A stretch of 64,000 nt of DNA, taken from positions 38,394,370 to 38,458,369 of the forward strand of contig NC_135168.1 in NCBI RefSeq assembly GCF_041146795.1, read 5' to 3'. The DNA comes from Maylandia zebra. Taxonomy: Eukaryota; Chordata; Actinopteri; Cichliformes; Cichlidae. How positions within the stretch are numbered: the stretch's first letter is position 1; each line of letters opens with the position of its first letter. Made by a program: the position numbers and the translations under genes. Shown here one piece after another: positions 36,368 through 45,504 of the stretch. The notes beneath the pieces are model-generated. The model was given only the letters and a program-made list of their open reading frames with translations, had not been told where the DNA came from and made no database searches.

Positions 36368-38569
36368 CTAAAGCGTGTCTTTTTCAATAGACATGACTGC
36401 AAGACTGTGAAGTCTTTTCTGACCCATTGTTTGACGCAGCCAGCAGTGCAGCTGACGCAGTGCACTAAAGGACCGTTCGCACGAGCAGCTGCTGACAGGC
36501 ACTGTTAGGGCAACTTGGATGGTTGCCTTCAGAGAGGGAAACATGTCTGAATCAAGGAGGTTGTACACAGACAACATATTTTTGGGTGGACATCCAGCCT
36601 CTGTTTTCCGGGTAAGAAAGTTTCTGGCCACCAGAACCTCCTCTTTTTTCAGGTCAAGTTCATTCAAGTGTGGTTCACTCAAGAAGTTCTCAGATTTAGG
36701 ACTGCATGCCTGGACGCCTTTTAGCAGCCCTGCATCTACACTGCAAAATCTTTGATCAAGCTCGCCAACCAGCCGATCCACACAAGGGAAAAGTAACTCT
36801 CTTTTCAATGTGTCTGAGTTGTTCAATTCAGTGCGTGAACCCACAGTTGCCTCCAGGACAAAATCCTCCATTTTCCTCTGTTTGTGCCTTGTCTTGGCAC
36901 CTGGTTCAGGGATACTGTGGGTGTTACACAGGGCCTTGGTTTTCTCATACAGCTCTGTAGCAAATGCATCTGAGTGTTTGCCCTTAAGTGTGTCACACAC
37001 AGCTTGTTTGCAGATAAAAGCTTCTGCCAGGTCTAAAGTCTCTTTCTGCAGGAATTTGTGGAGTCCTTCGGTTACAGACAGAATCGACTGAAACATCAGT
37101 AGTGCATAGACTGCTGAGAACTTGTAGAGCTTTGCTCTGAGACCAACAGCTATGGGGGATCCAATTGCAGATAGGCACTCCAAAATGGCAGGCAATGTCT
37201 CAAGAACTGCACTGATTGATCGCAACTGACATGCCCAGCGAGTGTTTGAAAGTTGCACAAGCTCAGTTTTTGTCAATCCAAGCTTTGCCTGAGTCTCCAT
37301 GAACTTATGATGATTGACTAGGGAGGTGCTGAAGAAAGAATACACACACTCCAACAAGCTGAAAAGCTCCACAGCCTCTGGGACAGCCTTGCAAGTATTG
37401 CACAAAACCAGGTTGAGTTGATGAGCATAACAATGCACATAGATAGCCTCAGGATGGAGCCTTCTAAAATGTGCTTGTACACCTCCAGTGGAGCCACTCA
37501 TAACGGCTGCACCATCATATGTTTGTGCTACACACTTAAGCTCTGCAAGACCATAGTTTTGGATCTGCTGCTGAATCTCATTTGCAATGGACTGGGCATC
37601 AAATGATTTTATCTCTGCAAGTGCAAGGAAACGCTCCTTCACTGCCCCCTCTGACACGTACCTGACACAAACAGCTAACTGCTCTGCCTTTTTATCCCTT
37701 GCCTCATCCACCATGATGGAATAGACTTTAGACTTTGTCATTTCAGATACAATGACACTAGTAACTTCCTGGGCACAACAGTCAATCATGTCATTCTGGG
37801 ATGATGGTGAGATATACTGTGCATTTGATGGGGGATTATGTTTTTGAAGAAAAGGATCAAACTCCTTCAAAAGCTCCATGCATGCAAGAAAATTCCCTCT
37901 GTTTGGGCTGTCTTCACCTTCATCATGGCCACGAAAAGGGAGTCCCTGTCTCCCTAACATAGAGGAGACTGCAACAATTCGTCTGAGATACTCTCTTCTT
38001 TCGACTATCTCACTCACATTTGCAGTTGCTATCATCTGTGCAACGTTTCCCTGTTTGCTAGTTCCCTGGTAGCTTTTCCATGTAACAACACTGTCCTTAT
38101 GTGTTTGTGCCATCTCATGCTTGCCAAAGATGACTAAAGCTTTCTTCCAGTTCTTGCAACCGTTACTGACCAAACTATCATGTTTGATGTTTTTGCCAAA
38201 CACTCTACATGGGAAGCAGAAAGCTGCATTCTGGTTGACTGAATATTCTAACCAGTTGTGCTTTTCAAACCAGCTGTGGTTAAATGCTCGCTTCTGTGTA
38301 CCAAACGTATCATGTGGATAGCTCTTCAGCTTCACCTGTCTGGGCCCTGTGTCTTTGTCACCTAAATCAAACCCTGTAGTAGAATGAGTTGCTGCAGCTG
38401 CTTCATCATTTTCCCTCTCTTGGCCTGTTTGCTCTCCTCTCTCTGTAATAACTTGATCTTCCTCTGCCTCTCGATCCATTTGCTGCAGCTCCTCTGTCTC
38501 TCCTTGCTCTCTCTGACTTGAACTTGCCTGTTGACCTTTTTCTCCCTCAGCCACTCCTTCTGCCTCACC
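36368..38569 (-). CDS. ZMYM1-like hAT transposase, main exon
   Basis: Encodes 733 residues with no stop. In order (spliced numbering): acidic Gln/Glu-rich leader to about 95; TTF-type zinc finger about 120-190 (FNHSWFEKHNWLEY then FCFPCRVF); a DUF4371-like catalytic domain with candidate acidic residues in SIMVDEARD (D about 315) and TYDGAAVMSG (D about 379), then HCYAHQLNLV and NTRW; and a hAT dimerisation tail with CSCERSFSALRQLHCWLRQT. The length is normal for ZMYM1-like elements. It acts by cutting and pasting DNA in the nucleus. The exon starts after TTGAAG; the actual Met is in exon 1 (39306-39332). Stop TAG at 36368-36370. Confidence 0.93.
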   Translation of the reverse strand, partial: GEAEGVAEGEKGQQASSSQREQGETEELQQMDREAEEDQVITERGEQTGQERENDEAAAATHSTTGFDLGDKDTGPRQVKLKSYPHDTFGTQKRAFNHSWFEKHNWLEYSVNQNAAFCFPCRVFGKNIKHDSLVSNGCKNWKKALVIFGKHEMAQTHKDSVVTWKSYQGTSKQGNVAQMIATANVSEIVERREYLRRIVAVSSMLGRQGLPFRGHDEGEDSPNRGNFLACMELLKEFDPFLQKHNPPSNAQYISPSSQNDMIDCCAQEVTSVIVSEMTKSKVYSIMVDEARDKKAEQLAVCVRYVSEGAVKERFLALAEIKSFDAQSIANEIQQQIQNYGLAELKCVAQTYDGAAVMSGSTGGVQAHFRRLHPEAIYVHCYAHQLNLVLCNTCKAVPEAVELFSLLECVYSFFSTSLVNHHKFMETQAKLGLTKTELVQLSNTRWACQLRSISAVLETLPAILECLSAIGSPIAVGLRAKLYKFSAVYALLMFQSILSVTEGLHKFLQKETLDLAEAFICKQAVCDTLKGKHSDAFATELYEKTKALCNTHSIPEPGAKTRHKQRKMEDFVLEATVGSRTELNNSDTLKRELLFPCVDRLVGELDQRFCSVDAGLLKGVQACSPKSENFLSEPHLNELDLKKEEVLVARNFLTRKTEAGCPPKNMLSVYNLLDSDMFPSLKATIQVALTVPVSSCSCERSFSALRQLHCWLRQTMGQKRLHSLAVMSIEKDTL

Positions 38570-38997
38570 CTTCAAGATACATTAAAACATACTGAATTGT
38601 AATGTAAATTGCTAATATCATGACTTCTGCTCCCGCTCCACAGTAATTTGTTGCTCCCAAATATTTTGAAGTTACAAACATTATATTTTGAGCACGCATG
38701 TGACTAAAATGGTTGCAATTTAAAGCCCTGAAAAATATTACTAAATTACTTGAATTGAAGTAATATTAAAATAGAACCCTCAAAAATATGTGAGTCAGGC
38801 TAATTTGACTTATATATATCTCTCTCTCTTTGCTCTCTCCACTTTCTAACCTTGACTCTCCTAAATAAAAGCTCAAGTTAAACAGGTCTTATATGTTGTA
38901 CCGTGACTGAAATGTTTCATATTTCATATCCATATTGAGTCCCATAAAATTCTAATCAGACTGTCTGCATCACAAATGACTCCATCCTTTGACTCAC

Positions 38998-39051
38998 CTC
39001 TCCAGCAGACGTCTCTCCCCTCTGCCTCTCTGTGCTCCTCTGCCCTGACTC
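38998..39051 (-). CDS. hAT transposase exon 2
   Basis: A 54-base exon, preceded on the minus strand by CCTGTAG and followed by GTGAGT, coding ESGQRSTERQRGETSAGE. Both sides are phase 0, so it joins exon 1 and exon 3 without a frame change. Confidence 0.7.
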
Positions 39052-39305
39052 CTACAGGTTAATGGGGATGGAGTGATGATTATTATTATTTCCACTGATG
39101 ATAACTATACCTGAATGAGCTCAGCTGGATTTTTCAGAGCTAAAACGAGTGACAGAAATTAAAATTATGCTAACAATTTAACTTAGTGCGCTAGCCAGGT
39201 TTTTATTTACAAAATGGGGAACACCTGGTTCATTATTTACATGGGACTCTCTGCTGTTAGCTGGAGCTAACTAATTGTTACTACCAGCCAGTGATGAAGA
39301 CTTAC

Positions 39306-39332
39306 TTTCTTGAAAAACTTGCGTATATCCAT
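39306..39332 (-). CDS. hAT transposase exon 1 (MDIRKFFKK)
   Basis: The minus strand ATG at 39330-39332 opens MDIRKFFKK and meets GTAAGT in phase 0. A short Met-Asp-Ile-Arg-x-Phe-Phe start is typical of hAT transposases of this type. Together the three exons give 760 residues. Confidence 0.75.
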
Positions 39333-39754
39333 GATTTCTTGCCGTTTGCCACATGTACGCTAGTGTGTCCGCAGGTGTATACGAGCGGAGTGTAAAGTAG
39401 CAGTGAAAACGAGGACTGGATTTTCAGTCATGTGGATGTCCCCTGTGAACAACTGGAACGGATTGGATAACGAAGCACTGACGCTACCTTAACAATGTAA
39501 AGCGAAAGGGACCAACCGAGTTATGATCATATTTGTGTGAATAGCGACAGGTTTATATTATTATTTCTTTAAACTCATATTCCTGCATCTTTATATTGAA
39601 TTTGTCTGCAAGTTCTGTAAAAAAAAATCGAATAAGTTAAAAAAAAAAAAAAAACTAAAAAAAACCCCCACCAAATTATTTAGGGGGGCTTAAGAATATT
39701 TTAGGGAGGCTTCAGCACCCCTAAAATAGGCCTAACGACGCCACTGATCATTAC

Positions 39755-41430
39755 ATATCTCCATTTTGAGTGTGACAAGTCTATCATTCCCCTGTTATTC
39801 TTTTTTTTTTTTTTTTTTTTTTAAAACCTCCATAAAAGTTAATTGACTTTTTACAGTGGCCCGCAATGATTAATAATAAGATGTTCAGTCATGAGTGAAA
39901 TCAAAGCTTTTCTTCACTTTAGCATTTTAACATTCCCAACAATATAAATGATATAATTAATTAAAACACAGTTATTCAAACACAATTTTTCTAAGGCAAA
40001 CCTCAGTAACTCCAAATTTAGCAACTAAAGGGTTAAGTCTGCAGTTTATACTCCTGTGAAGTTACAGCCTCCCCCTTCGTCTCTATCATCCTTCTGTTCT
40101 TTGCCAAACAAAACAAAGCAAGACAAAACATCCACCCTTCTTTTACAGGCTGGGTGAATTGTTTGTAGACGTTTTTACTAACTCTAAAGTCAGTATCGTT
40201 TTTGTCTCAGTCAGTTAAAACTTTTAGTCGTCAGTCCATCACAGTCCAGTCACATGCATACTTTCACACACATTCATACCAGTTGTTGCTGATAATAGAG
40301 TCTCACGCGCAACTTATTCAAGACTCCATCACCAGCAAGATGACGTCATCATTTTAAAGGAAAACACTTCCTTGTTTTTGGACTGGATTGACTCGCTGCA
40401 ATCCTCTTAGGGTCAGAACTTCTCATGTGGTTCAATGTCCCATATAAGTGAATTTCTCCCAAACCCATTATAATCATGGAGAAAACACTTTGCGACTGCT
40501 TTCAGAAAGAATATTTTATAGCGCTTTAAAGTTCAATCTCTCAGGCCTGGATTAAAGAGCTGATTTGTTAAATCAGGAGCTCACAAAATACCAAACTATC
40601 ACCACCGGTGGACCACACCTCTCAGATGTTCTTATTTCAGTGCACTGCAACAACAACAAAAACAAACGTAACCAATAAAATACTCATATAGTAACAAATA
40701 CTGGGGCTCATTGCAAAACACGTCCAAGCACAAACCATCTTTCTCTCTCTTAGAGAAAGAAAACAATCCAAACCTCACTGATAAAATCAACCTAGTGTCA
40801 AGCAAAACCCAAAAATCAACCAAAACTTCACCAGAAAGTTTTTCTCCCTCGCGGGACAATACTGTGTAGGAGCACAGATACCGTAACTCCTTTTTGCACT
40901 GACAAAAACATGTCAGACTTACTCGATTCAATAGAGGACACGGGCTACACACAAATGTTTTGCTTTGGTAGAAACTTAAACAACTGAGTTAAATCAACAC
41001 AACCTTTTCATATTCAGTAAACCTGTGCCTTTTGTGTTCATAACACGATTGAAACAAAGTCATCAGATAGAAACAAATAACCATTTACACTTACCTTCAT
41101 GTATAATTAAGCCATAAACAGACATCACGCACAGACATTGTTTTCATAACCAAACCGCCTTAGACATTGTCCCCCAAATCTACACAAACGCACTCTGGGT
41201 GACATGAAATGCATTTAACCAATAAACAATCAATGGCTTTTTGTTGTTGTAACAGATTCTGTATTTGGATGTTTGTGTGCAGCATTTGTTAGTAAAGCAT
41301 TCTTCATTGCATCAGCGTGTGTGTATGCATCATTTCTCACTCAATCAATGAGTGCATATGTGTTCATGTGTGTGTTTCTCTTCGTTCTGAGTCAGTGCAT
41401 GTAGATGTGTGTGTTTGTGTGTGTTTGTGT
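39755..41430. other. Retroelement interior, no recognisable gene
   Basis: AT-rich, with a poly-T run near 39800-39822 and GT-rich stretches near 41320-41435. A 106-codon minus-strand frame at 40632-40952 has no recognised motif. Nothing firm. Confidence 0.4.
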
Positions 41431-41433
41431 TCA

Positions 41434-42440
41434 TCACTTTCCTGTTCTGGTGTTCTGGGTAAACCGCGGCCTGAAGCGTGCCCTGGGGTCCTGCCCTCCT
41501 CCATCTCCGTCTGTTTGCATCCATTGGTGCTGCTGCTCAAAGTTCTGTCCATACTGGTTCTGGCCCCAATTGAGGAAGTCCTTTTCTCCAGTGTCCTGCA
41601 TCTTCTCCTTGTTCAGCTCCTCCTTAACTTGACCCTTTTGCTTCCGTAGCTCCTTCAGGGCTGGCTTCATGCTGCTGGCGCTTTTTCCGTCAGGTTTGGC
41701 GACCTCCTGCTCCAGCGAGCTCCGGCCTGATTTCAAGTCCTGTGTCTGGGACTCCAAGCCTGACTGATGGGTTCGATTGTCAGCCAGCTCCTCCTGAGCC
41801 ATGTTCAGTTTCTGCTCTGATGCCTTGAACTCCCACCGAGGGCAGAAGCCTCAGCGTCTTTTCCGTACAAGTCAGATTGAAGTCCATTGATGTTGTCCTT
41901 GCTTTGCTCCACGGCCTTTTGCGGCTCTGCTGTTCGGCTCTTCTCAGAGGTCAGCTCCTGGCCGAGCCCCGACACCTGTGCCTTCAGCTTATTTTCTTCT
42001 GGTGCTTTTGTCCATTCTGAGGTGCCTCCTGACCTCAGTTACTCCTGTCTCTGGCACGCCCTTTTTGCTGCCCGATCATCCGTGTTGGTCCGTCACTGTC
42101 CTGCACAGTTTTAATGCAGCGTTGTTAAGGTCAGCATTCCTTTGCTCGGCCTCACTTTTCATCTGGGCTTAATGGGCGTCTCGTCACAGCTCTGTCAGCT
42201 GAAGCTGTCTGGAAATCTCCCCTGTGTAGTGAAACGGGCCTTGGATTTAACGCTCTCCGTCTCCGCTGTATGAGATCGTTTTCCTGCAGCACTGTTGACA
42301 TTTTCAGGTTGTTGTTGTCGGTCCAGCTGCTGTAGCATTTGGTCAGGGTCACATCAAAGATGGTAGAGGAGTGAGCAAAGATGGTGGAGGGGAGAGCAGG
42401 AGTCCAGGTCAGCCTCGGCTTTCCGGGCCGACAAAGCAGC
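41434..42440 (-). pseudogene. Decayed coiled-coil protein gene fragment
   Basis: On the minus strand an acceptor (GATTACAG at about 42448-42441) precedes AALSARKAEADLDS. Farther on, one frame reads QVSGLGQELTSEKSRTAE and, after a frameshift, ASEQKLNMAQEELADNR with LESQTQDLKSGRSSLEQEV, then KDFLNWGQNQYGQNF and a stop. The heptad-like Glu/Lys/Leu pattern indicates a long coiled coil of cellular type (like early-endosome, Golgi or ribosome-binding coiled-coil proteins); I cannot name the gene. It is in the orientation of the surrounding retroelement. Frameshifts make it nonfunctional. Confidence 0.5.
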
Positions 42441-42449
42441 CTGTAATCA

Positions 42450-44571
42450 AGCATAAAGAGAAAAAACAAAACAAAAACAAAACAAAAACAAAACAAAAAC
42501 GGACGAACGGGTGATGTTGTCATGAAATGTTGTGTTGGCTGTGTTATTCAGAGAGGGGAGGAACAACGGGGCCAGGCCCTGTGTTAGCCTTCTCTCCCCC
42601 TTTTTTTGTTTTTTCTCACCATATAATATAATATATATATATATAACATATAATCAACTCATAACCCACCAAGCTGGCAGGACAACACAGGTACATGTTA
42701 AAATCCTTAAGATCATGTTTAAAACCCCAAAAATGGAATTTTCTTTCATTCAGCAATCACTTGTATTAATCAATCAGCAGAAAACATGTCACAATTTGAC
42801 TCTTTTACTCACTAAATTTGTCGTGTCATCACTGGTTGGTCAGACCAGTGTCCTTATTTTTGAAGTTAAGTTGTTGTCCTGCAACCCAGAGAGTTTATTC
42901 GTTAGTAGTGGATAACCTTTATCATTTAACAACAGGTGTATGCTAAGTTTCGCTGATTTAACCTTGCTGGAAAATCTTCACGTGTTCATGAATGTAAGCT
43001 GTTTGTTCATTGCGTGTGTGTGTTTTTGTTTCACCTTTTGTTGTGATGCTCCGGGCGCTTTCCCAACCTCCACAAGTTTGTTGGCCCCAATTTTATGTGT
43101 TAAAAACTTCTCTTAATTTCTCCTCTAATTCTCTCCTAGCTGCTGACTTTTCCACAGCTGCTGATTCTTGCTGAGTGTGGTTTCCATTACTATAATTTTG
43201 CTTCAGCCGCTGTGCTTGTGGGGTTGGTCCAGGCCCGTAGCCACCTGTATTAACACACTAAGAGATTTATTTAATATCATTTTCATCACTGTTAAATAGA
43301 CCAGCAGGCAACACGCCCACCTTTACAGCGCAGACAACATGCCAGCCTCCCAACACACTCCTCTCTCTACTTTAGTTTTAAAACCCAACATATGTCACAC
43401 CACAAAACTGAAACAAATCACAGCTGTATTTATCACTCACTCACTCTGCTGACTGAAGTGCCGGTCTAAATCATGCACGATTTGTCTCTTCTATATCAAA
43501 ACCCAGCCAAACATCAAACATTCACCGTAGTCATTCAAAACCTTATTTGTAATATAATCAGCAAAATCAGCATTTTAATTACAGGCATGTATCATTGTTT
43601 GCAAATCATAATTATAAAGCTCTATAACACGCCAAACAGGAAGCAAAAGTCGTCTGTGCGCGTCACAGCAGCATGCGCACACACAGTCTAAAAATAGGTC
43701 GCAGTGCTGCAGCTGCACGTCACACACAGCCTCAAAGCCAGCTCACCCAAAGCTCTATTATTTTATATTACAAAGACGTCTTCTATATTTACAAACACTG
43801 ACAGGCCTGACAGCTTTAGCGCCTAACCAATTTCGACAAATTTACCATAACGGGTCCAACCGAAGAAAGTTAACTTTTTTGCAGCCACTTACCCAGTATC
43901 TGTTTCCACAGTCTCTGGCCTAATTTCTAAAGTCCCTAACTCAATTTAACTGTGTCCAAAAAAGCGCGAACTAACCCTGTTCGCCGACAGGTCAAGGCCG
44001 CGCGTCCACGGCCAGGAGGGAGCGTAACCTCCGGGCTATGCGCTTCTTAGCAGTTTCCGACTGCCGTCCTATAATAATTTATAACAATTTGAAACAACAG
44101 TCAACACCCCAAAACAAGAGTCTGACTAAGGCAAGTGCAACCTAGAGGTCAATGGAGCAGTTTCCCTCACTTATAATCACACAGGTCCACACTTATAACC
44201 AATTTGGACTTTAACCAACAACATGACCAATTCCCTACCAAACTACTTGAGCCTCTAACTCAACTTCTTAGCAGCCTGTTCCTGCATTCATTTCATTCAT
44301 TTCTTAACTGGCTCTCAGTACTGTAATTCACTCAGCAGTCCAACTGCTTTAACTCATGAGAGTTTTTCATCAAAATCAAAACAGACATCCACCAGCAACT
44401 TCAGTGAGTAGACTTTAATTTTGTGATGTCCAATTTGGCACACTTCGGAAATAGATTCAACAGGTAGTGCCTTACCTTTGTATAAGCCGGCTTGTGCCCA
44501 CTCGCGTCAGACCACTGGCTTGTGCCTGTCCGTTCGACAACCTCGGACCGTCCAAACCTTCCACCCCAATA
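42450..44571. other. Retroelement 5' interior, noncoding as far as visible
   Basis: An AAAAC-repeat (about 42463-42500), an AT dinucleotide run near 42627, and GC-rich sequence at 43990-44045. On the minus strand a donor-like ACAAAGGTAAGG lies near 44475, about 115 bases inside the primer site, as retroviral leaders often have. No gag frame was found. Confidence 0.4.
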
Positions 44572-44589
44572 CCACAAGACGAGCCCCCA
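44572..44589 (-). promoter_or_regulatory. Proline-tRNA-type primer binding site
   Basis: On the minus strand, three bases after the LTR end, TGGGGGCTCGTCTTGTGG. The first 12 bases agree with the complement of the tRNA-Pro 3' end used by many gamma-like retroviruses; the last six do not. This fixes the element's orientation as minus. Confidence 0.7.
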
Positions 44590-44592
44590 AGA

Positions 44593-45130
44593 TGTTACGG
44601 ATTCAAATATTGGGGATGGAGACAAGAGGAAAAACCACAATAACAACACTGGTCCGGCCGGGATGATTTTAATGATCACACGCGTGGGAGATGGACACCG
44701 TACGCAGACAGCATCAGATCTCAAAATGGTGGAGCATTGCTCAAACTCTTATAGTCTCTAGTAGCCCCCACCTAATCATAAAAGCCTAAACATTCACATT
44801 CTCTCTAAGCTACGACCTTGGCTCCCTGTTTATCTGCTCCTGCTGAGATGGAGCAGGAAACTCCAGTTCTGTTCTCTTCTTAATCAGACAAATAAGACGA
44901 TGACTTTCTGCGAACAGTATTTCTTATAACTTAGCAGTATAATGCATCATAAAACAACATCATTCATTCACAATAAATCAGCAGTCTAATGTAATGCAAA
45001 TCAGTTTAACAAATGCAATAGTTATCAGCTTCTTCTAATTCAGGAGAATAATGCAAACTAAAACTACATAATAATTCACAATCTTTAATTAGGGGTATAA
45101 CATGGCATAAAATAATATTATAATCCAACA
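44593..45130 (-). mobile_element. LTR, right member (5' LTR in minus orientation)
   Basis: On the minus strand starts TGTTGGATTATAATATT and ends CAATATTTGAATCCGTAACA, 538 bp. Compared with 29759-30310 it has several small indels and substitutions. The outer flank (ACCATTATTTGATGTC) recurs at 48751 without an LTR, showing an empty related site. Confidence 0.85.
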
Positions 45131-45432
45131 ACCATTATTTGATGTCAGTTGAAACGTTGAACGTTGATGTGGCCAGCAGGTGCACACACCACACATGTAG
45201 AAATATCAGTCATGCTGACAGGTCCAGATTTGATTTACCAACACGGCATTTCTTATTTCTGTAATACAAAAAGACTGAGACATAATGCTTCAGATGAACA
45301 CAGTATCACTGGTCTGGCCCAAACAAGCATTGATGTAAACATTTTGTTGCAAGATCACAAGCTTCTGCTAATACAATTAAATCAGTGTCACCTGTACAGA
45401 GAGACTGTGGCCACTTTTGGGCAATAATTGTA
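45131..45432. repeat. Flank repeated at 48750-48840
   Basis: ACCATTATTTGATGTCAGTTGAAACGTT and GTGCACACACCACACA occur here and at 48751-48825. No gene. Confidence 0.7.
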
Positions 45433-45433
45433 T

Positions 45434-45474
45434 CTGGATGGATGGATGGATGGATGGATGGATGGATGGATGGA
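45434..45474. repeat. GGAT microsatellite
   Basis: About ten GGAT units directly before the truncated LINE. Such tails end some teleost LINEs, so this may be the remnant of an earlier insertion. Confidence 0.9.
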
Positions 45475-45504
45475 TATATTTATTTATTTTGTGGACCTCC
45501 TTAA

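Larger units (their letters stand above)
35986..39746 (-). mobile_element. Complete autonomous-looking hAT transposon
   Basis: A 3761-bp element with ends CAGGGGCATCACTAGG and (reverse complement of the other end) CAGTGGCGTCGTTAGG, flanked by a perfect 8-bp TSD ATCATTAC (35978-35985, 39747-39754). It carries one intact spliced transposase gene on the minus strand and G/C-rich subterminal AGGGGGGCTTA motifs near both ends. Perfect TSD plus an intact gene suggests a young, possibly active insertion. Confidence 0.93.
29759..45130 (-). mobile_element. LTR-bounded endogenous retrovirus-like region
   Basis: Two same-orientation LTRs of about 540-550 bp enclose 14.3 kb. The sequence next to the right LTR is an 18-base site whose first 12 bases (TGGGGGCTCGTC) fit a proline-tRNA primer site, the type used by gamma-like class I retroviruses. 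Recognisable gag or pol was not found. The interior is filled with later insertions and degenerate sequence. The outer flanks (CTCT at left, ACCA at right) do not match, so the two LTRs may come from different integrations joined by recombination. Confidence 0.6.

Noticed and set aside
36519..37606. Plus-strand ORFs opposite the transposase
   Set aside because: Antisense shadows of the intact minus-strand hAT gene.
40632..40952. 106-codon minus-strand frame
   Set aside because: Low-information, Cys/Leu-rich near the end, no motif, no supporting signals; treated as chance.
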